DNA from: Sambucus nigra
Lineage: Eukaryota > Streptophyta > Magnoliopsida > Dipsacales > Adoxaceae
DNA: 64,000 nucleotides
Assembly: GCA_949130495.1 (NCBI GenBank)
Contig: OX422211.1
Coordinates: 338,711,504-338,775,503, forward strand
Direction: 5' to 3'
Under the pieces are notes generated by a model. The model did no database searches, was not told the origin of the DNA, and saw only the letters and a program-made list of their open reading frames with translations. The position numbers were made by a program, and so were the translations under genes. Each line of letters opens with the position of its first letter. The first letter of the stretch is position 1. Positions 11,701 to 23,556 of this stretch are shown in pieces.

Positions 11701-13366
11701 CTTATTCTCCCAAAAGGATTTGAACATGCGCCAGCGCCGTTGGTTGGAGTTTGTGAAAGACTACCAATTTGACATTCATTACCACCCCGGGAAGGCGAAT
11801 GTGGTAGCAGATGCCTTGAGTAGAAAGCCTGATGGAGACTTAGCTAAGGTGTGGAAGGCTAAGTGGAGAGAACTCAGCCTGGAGGATGCCGGAGTGAGAG
11901 CATTCCTTTCAGTGATGACGGTTACTCCCACGATTATAGCAAAGATTGTGGAAGCTCAGAAAAGAGATAAGGTTTGTCAAGACCACATACGCCAGTTGTT
12001 GTCTGAGGGAGCGGAGTCGTACTCAATAGGCTCTGAGGGTGGACTACGCTTCCATGGAAGACTTGTGGTTCCCGATGATGGGGATTTGAGACGTGCAGTG
12101 ATGGCAGAAACCCATGGGTCGAAGTTCACGGTACATCCCGGCGGGGACAAGATGTACCAAGATATGCGTCGTTTGTATTGGTGGACGGGTATGAAGAGGG
12201 ATATCTCTGAGTTTGTGTCTCAATGCACTACTTGTCAGTTGGTTAAGATTGATCACCAGCGACCGACAGGTTTGTTACAACCGCTCGAGATTCCCGTATG
12301 GAAATGGGAGAGCATTTCGATGGACTTTGTTACGGGCTTGCCTAGATCGCAAAAGGGTCATGACTCAATTTGGGTGATTATCGACCGTTTGACTAAGTCG
12401 GCACACTTCTTGCCTGTGCGCACCGATTATGATACCGCTCGTTATGCCCAGTTGTTCATTGAGGAGATCGTCAGACTACACGGGGTACCTTTGAATATTG
12501 TCTCCGACCGAGATAAAATATTTGCGTCCCACTTTTGGCAGAGTTTTAAGGGAGCTATGGGGACCGAGTTGAGGTTAAGCTCTTCCTATCATCCTCAAAC
12601 AGACGGTCAGACCGAGAGGGTAAACCAGATGTTGGAGGATATGCTTCGTATGTGCATACTTGACTTTAAAGGCAGTTGGGAACAATATCTTCCGTTGGTT
12701 GAGTTTGCTTACAACAACTCGTACCAATTTACCATTGGTATGACACCCTATGAAGCTTTGTACGGCAGGCCTTGTAGATCGCCCGCATGTTGGTTGGAAG
12801 TGGGTGATAATAAGTTTCTTGGACCTGAGATGATCCAAGATACTTCTTCGAAGATTGAGCTTATTCGAAATCGCATACGGATAGCCCAAGATCGTCAAAA
12901 GAGTTATGCCGATGCGGGTAGGAGACATATGGAGTTGGAGGTTGGAGACCAAGTGTTGGTGCGAGTGTCCCCGATGAAGGGCATTAAGCGTTTTGGGAAG
13001 AAAGGAAAGCTTGCACCCCGCTTTGTTGGACCTTTCCCGGTGATTGCAAAGGTTGGTCCCGTAGCATACCAACTTGCCTTGCCGGAACCCTTACAACAAA
13101 TCCATGATGTATTTCATGTCTCCTCTTTGAAAAAGTACAGAAGGTGTGAAGGTGCCCTTTGGCACATCCCTTTCGAAGATATTGAGTTGCAGCCCGATGT
13201 TTCTTATGAAGAACAACCGGTTGCTATCCTTGAGTTTGGGGAGAGAAAGTTGAGATCTCGGGTGGTGCCTCTAGTGAGAGTCCATTGGATTCATCATCAT
13301 GCAAGCGAATCAACATGGGAACGCGAGGATGAGATGCGGGAGAAATATCCACATCTTTTCTCATGA
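8777..13366 (+). pseudogene. gag-pol polyprotein of the young Tekay-like element, one in-frame stop
   Basis: One frame of 1530 codons with a single internal TAG (9380-9382, codon 202). In order: Gag capsid region (codons about 65-215); Gly/Gln-rich linker; CCHC knuckle [14 protein letters not shown] (about 352-365); aspartic protease, whose active site reads DTV at 439-441 instead of DTG; RT with YVDD-equivalent FIDD at about 758-761; RNase H with TDAS near 907; integrase with an HHCC-type region and catalytic D1183, D1244 and E1280 (D-35-E); and a C-terminal chromodomain-like tail. The usual MPFGL of RT reads MPFRL (R at codon 731). The ATG directly follows CTCAG. The stop and the protease Gly-to-Val change suggest this copy cannot make active Pol by itself, although it inserted recently. 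It may have been supplied in trans or been hit after insertion. Confidence 0.95.
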
Positions 13367-13401
13367 GGTACGCCTGAATTTTAGGGGCAAAATTCCCTCA
13401 T

Positions 13402-13412
13402 AAGGGGGGGAG
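13402..13412 (+). other. Polypurine tract of the young Tekay-like element
   Basis: 'aaggggggga' with a short 'gta' spacer directly precedes the 3' LTR (13415). It follows the gag-pol stop by about 36 bp, in the usual place for plus-strand priming. Confidence 0.85.
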
Positions 13413-13414
13413 TA

Positions 13415-16062
13415 TGTAATAACCCTCGCTTGTGAGACCGTATTTTATAGTAATTACTTAGTATAGTAATTAGAGACCAGTGTTGGGTTATGATTTGAAT
13501 GTTAATTCAATGTAGAAAAGTTGATATTTATTATGAGGTTGCATACATATCATAATTATGGGAAAATATTGCTATGTCATGCTTATTAATATCATCTGAA
13601 AATAAAATGATATTTGGCTCAATTATGAGACCAGAACCTAAATTGAATTTTAAAATGTCCAAATGATAATTTGGAGGTTGCAGTTGATTCCGGAATGTGC
13701 GAAATAGTCAAATAATGTGCCATATTGTATTTTGTAGTTTTGGGCATTTTTGACTGGTTGTGCTTTAATTATGCTATTGCGTATTATTTTATCGCACTTT
13801 TGGTTAATTAAGTGGGGCATTTGGTCTTAAGTCACGATTTATGCCTACTAAGTCTTCTAATTCCCCAAAATCCCTTCCTAAACCTAAGAGAGAAAAGAGA
13901 AGAGTAGAGAGAAAGCTTGGAGAGTGAGAGAGATTGCTACTACACCAAGAAATCTGCATATTTGCTGAATCAAGGCAAGTTTCTACTTGCTAATTGTTGT
14001 CTTGAGATAGATGATTGTTTATGATAATGGTGTATAAATCCTAGTTTAGCAAACTTAGGGTTTTATTATGTGTTTTGGGTTTTGATTCATTTAAAGTTAA
14101 TTCATGAGATTTTAAGATGATCAATAGCATCATTGATGTTCTTATAGTGTTAATATATGAGTTTGGTTTGGAGAAGATTGAGTTTGGGTAGGAAATGGAG
14201 TTCAAGACTCCATAGCCATTTCTTGGCAAAATCGCAGGCCCGAATCGATTCGGCCCCCTGGGCGAATCGATTCGGCTAGGGGCAGTGCTCAGGTCTTGTT
14301 GACCGAATCGATTCGGTCTCCCATCCGAATCGATTCGGCAATTATGCAGAACCTCAATTTTTCTGGCCGAATCGATTCGGCCAAGGGGGCGAATCGATTC
14401 GGTAGCCCTGCATTTTCCAACTTTTTCTTTTTTCATTCGTAACCCCTTTTCTTTAGGATTTTTGATTAGGGACCTTCTTAAATGAAGTAAACATAGGGTT
14501 TAGAGTTCTAGTTGAGTTGGGTCGACATCCTAGACTCGAAAGGGTTCATCTAGGATTCATTCAAGGGAGAATTTAAGGTGATGTTTAGGCATCACTTTGT
14601 CTTGTAGTTTATAAGGGTCTAGAATGTATTAAGGCCAATTTTGGAGACTTTAGAATTCAACTTGAGTTACATTTTGACTTGATGGTTTATATTAATGCCT
14701 AAAAGAGGCCTTGGGGATAACTTTGGAGTCTGAATTCCTTATCGAGGATGCTCCGTCGGTACGTATCACGTGTAGTCCCGATTTAACTTATACATTTATT
14801 TAAAATGAGAAATTGTTAAGGTAAATGATAATTTACTAATCATGTAATGGGAAATAAGTAAAATGGATGTTACACACCTCTCTAAATACCATCTTAAGGG
14901 AAGTCCGCTCGTTAGGTGAAGCCCCCTGGCTAATGAATGCAGGGTGGATATAGTCCTAGGCCATGGGACCGTTTGTGGTTATTTATATGTTCTGCGGGGG
15001 TAGGGAGATTCCGGGTGTGGTCTTGGCTACCACGCAGGCTCATGGCCGCTTCCCGACGCTTTCGATAGGATCCCAGGTTGTCTTATGATAGGCCCTGGAA
15101 GATGATGGTTATTTAGGGACGCGCTCAGTGGGGAAACCCGGACGAGCGGTCTTAGAAGCGTTATATTTATAATTATGACTATTCTAATTATCGAGTTGGA
15201 CTCGATGGAACATTAATGCCATAAAGAGCAAAGTTATGCCGCAAAGAGCATGTTATTGAAATTAGTGCCCTATAGAGCACATGATGACAATTATATTCCT
15301 GATAAGGAATGGAAAAATGAATATTTGAATTGAAATACGATTAAAGATGATAAAGGCTCATAATCACTTTTAATTCTATTTTATTATGAATCTCACTCTA
15401 TGTAGTCCTTCACCAATTTCAGTTCCTTATATGCCGTTAACATGCTAGACTATCATCCATGCTTCATTGTGCATCATTATCATACTTGTCATTTATCTAT
15501 TGATCACATATACCCGGCCCTGACCGATTTTCCTTTTCTTGTTGTGTATGTATATCTATATTATCCGTTCAGGTGTTCCGCCGCACGGTCGCCCGTAATG
15601 ACCTTTCCTTCCACATGTCTTTGAGGAGCCGTGACATTGTGCGGGTTTCACGGGATTTTTCGTAGACGCCTATGTTTATGTTTCTAGTTATGTTCGGTTC
15701 ATTCGGGCTTGTTGCCCAAACAGTTGTAAATGTATAATGAATTTATTATGTAACACTTGGTACTATATGTATGTTGTATGGATGGTATTGACCGAAGTTT
15801 TATTCGGTCCTTTGTGTCTTTCGGGTTTTCTTATATGCGCTTGTGGGGGTTTCCACCCTCTATTTCTACCATGGGTTGTTGAAAAATGTTTTTCTTTTTA
15901 TTCCAAATCAAAGTTTTTGATGACCCGTTTTCTGGAATATTGAGTGGTTATTCCTTATATTTTGTATATTGTCATGATGCTGAGGATGATATTATCCATG
16001 ATTTCCTATTTTGTCGGGGTATAGGGCTGGCCACCCTTTATTTCGTATAGCGGGTTGTCACA
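13415..16062 (+). repeat. 3' LTR of the young Tekay-like element
   Basis: 2648 bp, same termini as 5949-8596. By eye the differences are one base each in the opening GAGAC(T/C)G, TCATT(C/T)AAAG, ATTCT(G/A)TTTT, ACTTG(A/T)CATT and GACCG(G/A)TTTT, and two in CGTAGA(T/C)GCCT(C/A)TG. The palindrome cluster is at 14240-14402. Confidence 0.95.
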
Positions 16063-16143
16063 TAAGGTTTTTATGAAAAACCATTTAAGGATGACTTAAA
16101 GATTATTGTGCGCCTCGTGATAATTATGGACCAAGTGGGAGAA

Positions 16144-16798
16144 TGTTAGAATTTTTTAAAGAATAATTCTACATAATATGATCCATAATTAGATTAATAC
16201 TAAGAGTCACTTTGGTTAATGAAAGGGTACTCCAAATACCAAGAGTCAAGATGATTTTTGGTTATCTACCTTGATGGATGGTTAAGATTAAGTGACTGTT
16301 AGATATTTGGGTCATGTCCCTGCTGATAAATAAGTGACTAATTTTCATCATTCAGACACATGAAAAGACAACGTAATGTAATTATAGGATAAGGGAGAGA
16401 AATTTAAATACTCAATTTTGTGTTTATTTTGAACTACTATTTTGGATATAGAAGAAGATCCAACCGTTGGAACGTGCTAAAATTGGAGTATGTTCTTACC
16501 ATAGACAAGAGGAAGTCTTGGTCCAAAATTCAGTTCGATCGGACGTGTCTAAGGTCGACTGCTCCATCAATCTTTCCATTTGTGACATGATAGAGGTATG
16601 TCATTATACTATCATTTTGTATTCCTCATAATAATTTTATGTGATAATCATGTTGATCTAAGATCCCAACGTTAAATGTATAATACATAGCATTTGTATT
16701 ATTAAAGAACAAATAACATATTGAATTGGATATTCATACGTTAAATTTATATATCCATATAAAGTTGTTAATTACGTGTTCTTTAATTTATGTTTACA
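16144..16798 (+). repeat. 3' LTR of the copia element
   Basis: 655 bp, begins TGTTAGAATT right after the polypurine tract and ends TTTACA. Aligns end to end with 106-758 with many scattered substitutions. Confidence 0.85.
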
Positions 16799-16803
16799 TA
16801 TGA

Positions 16804-17394
16804 TTGATATTCCATTTGATTATAAACAATTTAGAGTTTAGGCATGACAAAAGAATTTGATATTGACATCTGAATTATTATATGTAATTAAACAAATACA
16901 ATAGAGAATCAACTTATAACATAAATAGACTCGAAATAAGGAAAAAAAAATTAGGTGTGTTCTCTTCTACCTTGAAGAAAAGACATGCCGATTATCTTCC
17001 TATGAAATGACATAAACAACGACCGTGTCCTCTACATTGTGAGGATTATTTGTCCTTTTCAGTGTCTCAACCTATAAAAATGTAGATGTTATGTAAAGGA
17101 TAATAAAGGTTACAAGTAGTAGTAATTTATGACAATAGTAAACTAGAAATTTTAAAATGTCAACTCAATCGTCACACTATTGCAATGAACCTAATTTACT
17201 TGGTATTAGAATATTAATCCCTATTTCATTGTTATGTCCGTTGTATCCACTCCATTGAAATGAAATATCAATTTAAGCAGGGACGAACTTAATGTTCTCC
17301 ATACTGGATATTTGTCATGGATTTAGGGTTAATCTTATGGAGTTTTAACTTCCTTTTTCATCCGAACAAAGAAATTATATTCAAATTATATAAA
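16804..17394. other. AT-rich spacer, nothing recognised
   Basis: About 590 bp between the copia element and the hAT-like element. Short broken frames only, with no motif, repeat or RNA signature that I can support. Confidence 0.5.
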
Positions 17395-17402
17395 ATATAG
17401 AC

Positions 17403-18301
17403 CAATATTTTAAATCGCGATCGCACAAGGTGTCACGTTTTGATTTAGCGTGTGCGTCACGTAAATTGCGTCGCGCATCGCACAAAAGATTCGAGCATTT
17501 CAATTTTATAATAAAAAATACAAATAAATAACTTCAAAAAAGCATTCCAAAACAAATACTACATCATTTGAAAGTCATAGGTTCAAACAAGTTATACCTC
17601 ATTTTTATCCATGATTAAAATACTTGCAAAATATGCACTTCTCCCCCTCTTTTACAAAACCATATTTCCAGCATTTTTTTTACATTGTTAACTGAAAATA
17701 AAATGCAACAAAGATGGTTTACAATAGTTAGTTTAAAAATTGAAACATGGATCTTTTTTTGACAAATAAATCAGTTTTTAAAAAACAATAAGAAAGAGCC
17801 AGACTGAAGCTAAAAAAGAATTAGGACAGACTAAAAAAAAGAGCAGTACTGGAAAAAAATAGGAGCAGAATATCAATCGGGATCTAAAATGGAAAAATAA
17901 ATAAATAAAAATAAGACAATAAAAAACGCTTGTGAAATTCGGAGTGGGTTTTTTCCGTGCCAAAGTGTTTTTTTTTTTCCGGTCGGAGTGTGCTTTTCCG
18001 GTAGGCTTGGGTTTTTCTCTTAAGTGAGGTGGGGTTTTCTCTAAGGAACAGAGATATGGTTTGTTCATTTGTGTTTTTAGTTAGGTGGGTTTCTCTTTTC
18101 AGGACTTTTCTTCTGAAGTTTAAAAAATAATGAAGAAAATATCAAAACTACATAGTTTTGATGATTTTTAGTTGAGTAAATTTAGAACACAAATAGCATG
18201 CCACGTCATCAATAGCGCATACTATTGGTGACTTGCACAAATCTGGAAGCAACGTCACGTTTTATCCCAAAATCGCGTAATCGCGCGCATTTAAAACATT
18301 G
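17403..18301. mobile_element. Non-autonomous hAT-like DNA element, 899 bp
   Basis: Ends are inverted: left CAATATTTTAAAT followed by CGCGAT; right end, reverse complement, CAATGTTTTAAAT followed by GCGCGCGAT. Flanks ATATAGAC (17395-17402) and ATATATAC (18302-18309) form an 8-bp target duplication with one mismatch, as expected for hAT insertions. A subterminal GTCACGTTTT occurs near both ends in the same orientation. No transposase is encoded; a 96-codon open stretch on the minus strand (17778-18068) is lysine/proline-rich low-complexity sequence without recognised domain. Confidence 0.65.
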
Positions 18302-18309
18302 ATATATAC

Positions 18310-21010
18310 ACACAAATATTAACCACCCAAAAACTGGGAAGCAACAATAAAAGGTTTCAAAATAAGAGAGGGCCTAATAAAGACATAGGAGACCATAATA
18401 AGTGGTTGAATATTTGTGCTAATGTGACTTATGAGGTCATGATGTTTAAACGAGGAAATACAAAAGTTACTTTGGGAATTATATAATTAATTCGCAGCCT
18501 TAAAAGTTGACCTCCTATGTAAAAGGATTATTTGACATTCCAAACATCTTGTCTAAACCATTCATGAGTTAGGCTCGAAGGGAGTTAAATTCTACAAATG
18601 AAACATAATGCATTAAATCGATTTTCATTCATAGTTTTAAGGGGTAAGTATGTGCTATATCCTAGAGGAATAGATGGAAGCTGCTATTTATTCGGCATAA
18701 ACTACAACATGGAAACAAACTCACACAGGTGCACACAAATTGCACATGTGATGCGCAATAAAGAAATTTAAAAAGATATTTAGAAGAAAATACATATTAA
18801 GATATGAAACGTAAACATGTGAGTGTTGTACGAAACTGAAAATTATAATACGTGGGAAGCTAATTATAAAGTGGAGATAAGCGGAAAAAAAGATTATATT
18901 TGATACAATGTTTCAAAAAAATTAAAAAATAACATTGATAAGAAAAAATGCTAACTCGGAAAAGCTTCTTCTGGTTGTTTCCAAACAACATCCACTACAA
19001 GAAAAGAGAAGTCAAACTAATGAGAAATTAAATAAATAAAAGAGGTATGAAAAATAGGTCATAAAAAAAGTTCAATGAAGACAAACATTTGTAGATATTT
19101 ACTGTTACAAAATAACAGATAAGGGATGATAGCATAGATAGAACAGTAAGCATTTTATATACCTAATATGCTTGTAGTGAATAGTGATTAATTTCTTTCT
19201 TATAGATATTGATGGCTGCCAAAAAAAACAAATCAACAATCCAATCACATTTCAAGTGCCCTCGGCTAAAAAACAAATTCGCGCAGGTTTATTGGTCATT
19301 ATATACTTATAAATATAATGAACACAACAAAATATGAGTAATAGAAAGATGTTTGATGGTTCTAATGTTCCAGAGTGCCATTTCTGTTTGTGGATTTTAG
19401 AATAAAAAAACAAAATGTACGAATAGCGGCGATGATCTTTTGGTGGTACTTAGAACTCAAATAATAAATTTACGAATCTAATTTCCCATAATTAATAGAT
19501 TCAGATTGTTTTTTTATTGTTGATGCCAAAAATCAACATGCTACTATCCAACTTATTAAGGAATAAATCCTAATTACGAGTATGGCATAACGTTCAAATT
19601 GCGAAATTAATCAAATAAAAAATTCAACAAATATAGAAAGACATGATTTTATGTGGTTCATTTTCTCAATGCGAGAAAAGCTACGTTCACGAAAATTTTT
19701 ACGATTTTTGAAGATGATTACAATGTGATGTGTTTATCCTTTATCTACTAGGATTATTAGGTGACTGAATACGTGTTCGAAATAAGCCAGGCATCAACTG
19801 GACCTTTCCCTGGATTCCTCCGCTCACCATAATGTCCCCATAAAGTCGTCAGCAGTTCAAGGTAGTCACGTAGCCTCCAGTAGAGATTGCTACCACCGCA
19901 GCCTGCAAGTCTTGACGGTACAAGTGACAACAGGAGATCATCTCAGGATCAAGGTGGCGTGGGAAGCCAGGGTGATTTCCCTGGATACTAACACAAAAAT
20001 ACTTTTAGGGGGGGTCATATCAGAGGTCCATGTATGCATACTGCTAGGGACTGATGTCAGCATATCATCCCAGACATAATTCAGGTGAAGGTTTTGGCAC
20101 ATGTTTAAGTTAGAACGAAGTAATAAGAGGCAAGAAACCTCTGGACTCAAATATTGATGTTGTTCTTATTGAGGTCTTCTACCGCAAAAACTAGCACGAC
20201 GCCATTTGGTATCCCATTTGAAGTCATACAAGTCAGTCCCAATGGATCCATAGAATTAACTGGAATAATGCCAACATGTAACAAAGTGGATTCAATAACT
20301 TCGGCCTAAACTACTACAATTTGGGTATGGAGACAACGGATTTACGTTCTAGTGTGACGTCTCGTCCACATGTCATTCTTTATACAATAACAATTGGAAA
20401 GCTTTATTGATGGATTGTTATCATGACGAGTTACATCATGAAATATGGTGGTGAATACGGTGATCTTTTTCTTTAATTTTTTGTTAAGGAGAGTAATATA
20501 GTCTATTTTGGATGCAATAAATTGGTGAGATAATGTATTATTGCCTGAATAAGCTTCCGCTAAGTAAGGTCATGAGTGGACCAACCGCAAGGAGGGTGGA
20601 CAATCCCCCTCTCCATGGTTCCCAAGTTGCACGACATCCGCGTTTAGGAGGTAATACAAGGGAGATTTCAACGAGTGTTGAGAGAGAGGATATATGAGTT
20701 TTGTTGTGCCCTAACGTTCAATTTTTTGAAGCAACCTCCAATCAATTATGATCTGACATCCGCCTACAGTTAAGCGAGAGCCTTGTGTACTGAGTTATGA
20801 GTATGAACATTTTTATATAATCGAGATAAAATGCTAATAATGGCAAACACAATAAATATGTAAACAAGAGAGACAACATCAAGATATATGTAATTCACCA
20901 TTTTGTCTATGTCCACGTGATTTCACTATATTTGAAGAATTTAGAAGTATAATATATAATATAAAAGGATAAATCACATACCATCTACTCTCCTACTAAA
21001 ATCACTGATA
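18310..21010. other. Intergenic stretch without supported gene
   Basis: 2.7 kb. 18310-19720 is AT-rich with no coding signal. 19740-20420 has balanced base composition and short open stretches on both strands (for example a 70-codon minus frame at 19938-20150), but I recognise no domain and each frame is interrupted. It could be a fossil of a transposon or a gene fragment. 20420-21010 shows nothing clear. Confidence 0.4.
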
Positions 21011-21015
21011 GTCAT

Positions 21016-21575
21016 TGTTGATACAAAATTTAATTTGCTGACGTGGACCAATCACCTGAAGACACGTGTCAACTTACATGGCAAATACGAATACACCATA
21101 CGAGCAACTCATACACTCCGAGCAGCTCAAGCGTGCCGAGAAACTTAGGCGGCCCGAGCAACTCAGGGCCCCTGAGCAACTTAAGCGTGCCGATTAACTT
21201 AAGCGGTGCGAGCAGATTAAACGGTCCGAGCTACTTAGCGTACAGCGCACCCAAATCAAGAGAATCAAAGAGACGACTGCACATTAAATGTCCATTATTA
21301 TCGTACAGATGTATTTATCTACTAAATGACAGCGCATTGTCCTTTCATTTGTACAGCCACAAGACTATAAATACATTGTAACCTCCTCATTAGAAGGGGA
21401 TAGGGAAATTTCTTGGTAAATCCATTATCGAGAATTCCAAGAAAACAGTCAGCAATAACAAAAACAGTGGACGTAGGCCATTCTTACAAGGCTGAACCAC
21501 TTTAAAAATCTTTTTATCTTATTTATTTTATCTGTGATTGATAAATTAGAGATAATCTAGTTTTTTACATCAACA
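21016..21575 (+). repeat. 5' LTR of the Tat-like element
   Basis: 560 bp, TGTTGATAC...CATCAACA. It contains seven 18-bp units (21102-21227). A TATA-like 'ctataaatac' near 21364, shared with the other LTR, is a plausible core promoter. Confidence 0.9.
21102..21227 (+). repeat. 18-bp tandem repeats in the 5' LTR
   Basis: Seven diverged 18-bp units of the form GAGCAACTTAAGCGTGCC, then a partial eighth. Because 18 is a multiple of three, both strands read as six-residue repeats (SNLSVP-like on plus, leucine-rich on minus), which explains the open stretches over the LTR. The same block is in the 3' LTR at 32712-32837. It sits in the U3-like half, upstream of the TATA-like site. Confidence 0.85.
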
Positions 21576-21578
21576 TAT

Positions 21579-21595
21579 TGGCACCGTCTGTGGGA
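21579..21595 (+). other. Primer binding site of the Tat-like element
   Basis: TGGCACCGTCTGTGGGA begins three bases after the LTR. It is not the initiator-Met type used by the other elements here. Similar TGGCRCCGT... sites occur in Tat/Athila-type elements; the exact tRNA cannot be assigned without a tRNA set. Confidence 0.7.
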
Positions 21596-21638
21596 ATCGA
21601 TTGTACTTATCATTTTTCACCAAAATAACTCATCATCT

Positions 21639-23556
21639 ATGGCTGATAATCCCGAATCCAGTAATCGAAACACTGGGGCTCCTCCAAACTTTTTTGCTCC
21701 CCCAAATGTTCAAGATCTGGCTGGTATAATGGCTAATCTGGCTCAAGGCCAGACGACCATGTAAGAAACCATGCGTCAGCTTATACAAACTGTTCAAGAA
21801 GGAGTGTTGGCTCAATCAGGACAACGAAGTGTCCAAAGAAATACCCGCCTACCCTCTTCACGAACTAAGCGAACGCTATTCCCAGAGGAATCTTGATCTA
21901 GACACACCGAATCATACCGTACTGAGAGATCTAATGATCCTTCTTATCAACCTGGTCGGACTTCATCAGTGCGAGCTACAGATTCTCAACGAAACATCAC
22001 TCTATCTCCAGAAAGAACCAGTGCTCTAGAAAGGTTGAGTAGAGTCTCTCCTTTTGATCGTTTGGGCCCTAGGAAAATAAAAGTCCTCTTAGGATTACGT
22101 CGAAGAACTCTCCACGACCATCCGATCTAAAGGAAGGCTCTGCCTAATCACGACCAACTGCTCGTAATGAAAGATCCCAAGAGGGAAATTCAACGCGATT
22201 AATTGCTCGAACCAATAGGCCCGAGGAAGGAAACGATGCATGGAAGGGCTCTATTCAGAGGTTGGAGGACAGATTAGGCAAAATGGCTAAGGCCAAGAAC
22301 CCTCTATAAAAAGTTTTTGTTCAAGGGACACCCTTTGTACAAACAATTGTGGATTTTCCCACACCATAAAAGTTCAAAGCCCATGTGGTGACGCCTAAGT
22401 ATGATGGAAAAACTGACCCTGTCCTTCATATAGAGCAATACCAAGATGCTGCCGATATCTATGCAGTTCCAGATGAGATGAGATGCAAGGCATTTTTAGG
22501 AACTCTTACTGGATCAGCCTAAATCTGGTATAACAACCTTCCTCGGGGGAAGATAGCGACTTTCTTCAATTGGCAGAGCTCTTTATTGGGAACTTCTGTT
22601 TTGGAGCAAAACCATTCAAACGAGTAGCACACTTATTGACTGTTAGACAGAAGATAGGTGAAAGCACCAGGGATTATATTACTCATTTCAATAATGAGAA
22701 GCTCGAAGTAATTGATTACGAGGAGAAAATAACAATTATTGCTCTGATGAGTGAACTGTTGCCAGATAAGTTGTACTACACTTTAGCCAAAGATCCGCCT
22801 AGGACCATGGCTGAATTGATGGCAAAAATAGCCAAAATCATGAATGCCGAGGAAGCTATGGCTGCGAAGAAGACTACAGACACTAAGGAGACCAAAGTCG
22901 AGGCTGATAGGACTGAGAAGAAGGAGCAGAGGAATAATGGTGACAAGAGGCAATCGAAAGCAAAGCAAGCATTGGAACAGTTGAAGAAATTTAGAAATTA
23001 TACTCCTTTGAAGGTAGATACAAATCATATTCTGGAAGAGATCAAGAACAGCGAGGAGTTGAACTGGATAGAAAAAATGAAGGCAGATCCTGACAAGAGG
23101 AATAAGTCCAAATATTGCGAGTTTCATAAAGATCATTGTCACAAGACTAAAAATTGCATAGCTCTCCAAAATGAAATTGAAGCACTCATCAGACGAGGAA
23201 AGCTAGCTAAGTATGTTGATCGCCGAAATAGTGGAAAGGCCAACAACCGAGCAAGTAAAAGGTTTAGATCTCCTCGTCGAGCAAATGAAGACAAGAAGAG
23301 AAGGCACGAAGAAGATCCAGAAGATGACCAAGATGATCCCGATCTCCCAAAAAAACCAAGGCAGCCAGAACGTGAGGTATTTTTAATCCATTTTGGATCA
23401 TTTGAATGTAATGTTATTACAGGTGGAGATGCAGGAGGTGGAGATCTAACTACAGAAAGAAAAGCTTACCATAATGAGGCTCAAGCTTGCTCGTACATCC
23501 AGCGAATAAATCTGGCTGAAGATGATCGCCCGAGGAAGGTGAATAAAGACAAATAA
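21639..23556 (+). pseudogene. gag of the Tat-like element
   Basis: Probable start ATG 21639 (MADNPESSNRNTG). The frame then has stops (for example about 21762) and shifts to another frame before 22380. There the capsid region reads KYDGKTDPVLHIEQYQDAA and, further on, FLGTLTGSA*IWYNNLP, the usual retrotransposon Gag block. Another frameshift falls near 22563. From 22570 a long open part carries AELFIGNFCFGAKPFKRVAH and VRQKIGESTRDYITHFNNE, then a basic/acidic stretch. A C-terminal Cys/His block YCEFHKDHCHKTKNC at about 23118-23160 is typical of Tat Gag. A TAA at 23554-23556 ends the open part, but the same frame continues into protease, so gag and pol were probably one frame. Confidence 0.85.

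Larger units (their letters stand above)
5949..16062 (+). mobile_element. Young Tekay-like (chromovirus) Ty3 retrotransposon, complete
   Basis: Complete 10.1-kb element: LTR 5949-8596, PBS 8599-8610, gag-pol 8777-13366, polypurine tract about 13402-13412, LTR 13415-16062. The 5-bp duplication is exact: TAAGG at 5944-5948 and 16063-16067. The LTRs are equal in length (2648 bp) and differ at 7 sites that I counted, about 0.26%. At a commonly used plant rate of 1.3e-8 per site per year this is roughly 0.1 million years, a conditional estimate. Domain order protease-RT-RNase H-integrase, and the C-terminal 'VRVHW...STWE.E.EMRE.YP.LF' region, fit the Tekay/Del chromovirus group. It is inserted into the copia element. 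Confidence 0.95.
106..16798 (+). mobile_element. Decayed Ty1/copia LTR retrotransposon, split by a younger Ty3 element
   Basis: Two LTRs of about 654 bp bound this element. Both start TGTTAGAATT and end TTTACA. Flanking 5-mers are CATGA (101-105) and TATGA (16799-16803), a target duplication with one mismatch. A primer site for initiator tRNA-Met follows the left LTR, and a copia-style polypurine tract (ccaagtgggagaa) directly precedes the right LTR at about 16131-16143. The inner part runs 759-5943 and 16068-16143; between these sits a complete Ty3 element. Only fragments of RT and RNase H can be read, so it is dead. The two LTRs differ at many positions, far more than those of the inserted Ty3 element, in line with the nesting order. 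Orientation is plus, from PBS and PPT positions. Confidence 0.85.

Noticed and set aside
19740..20420. Possible host gene or gene fragment
   Set aside because: Short interrupted frames on both strands and no recognisable domain or splice structure.
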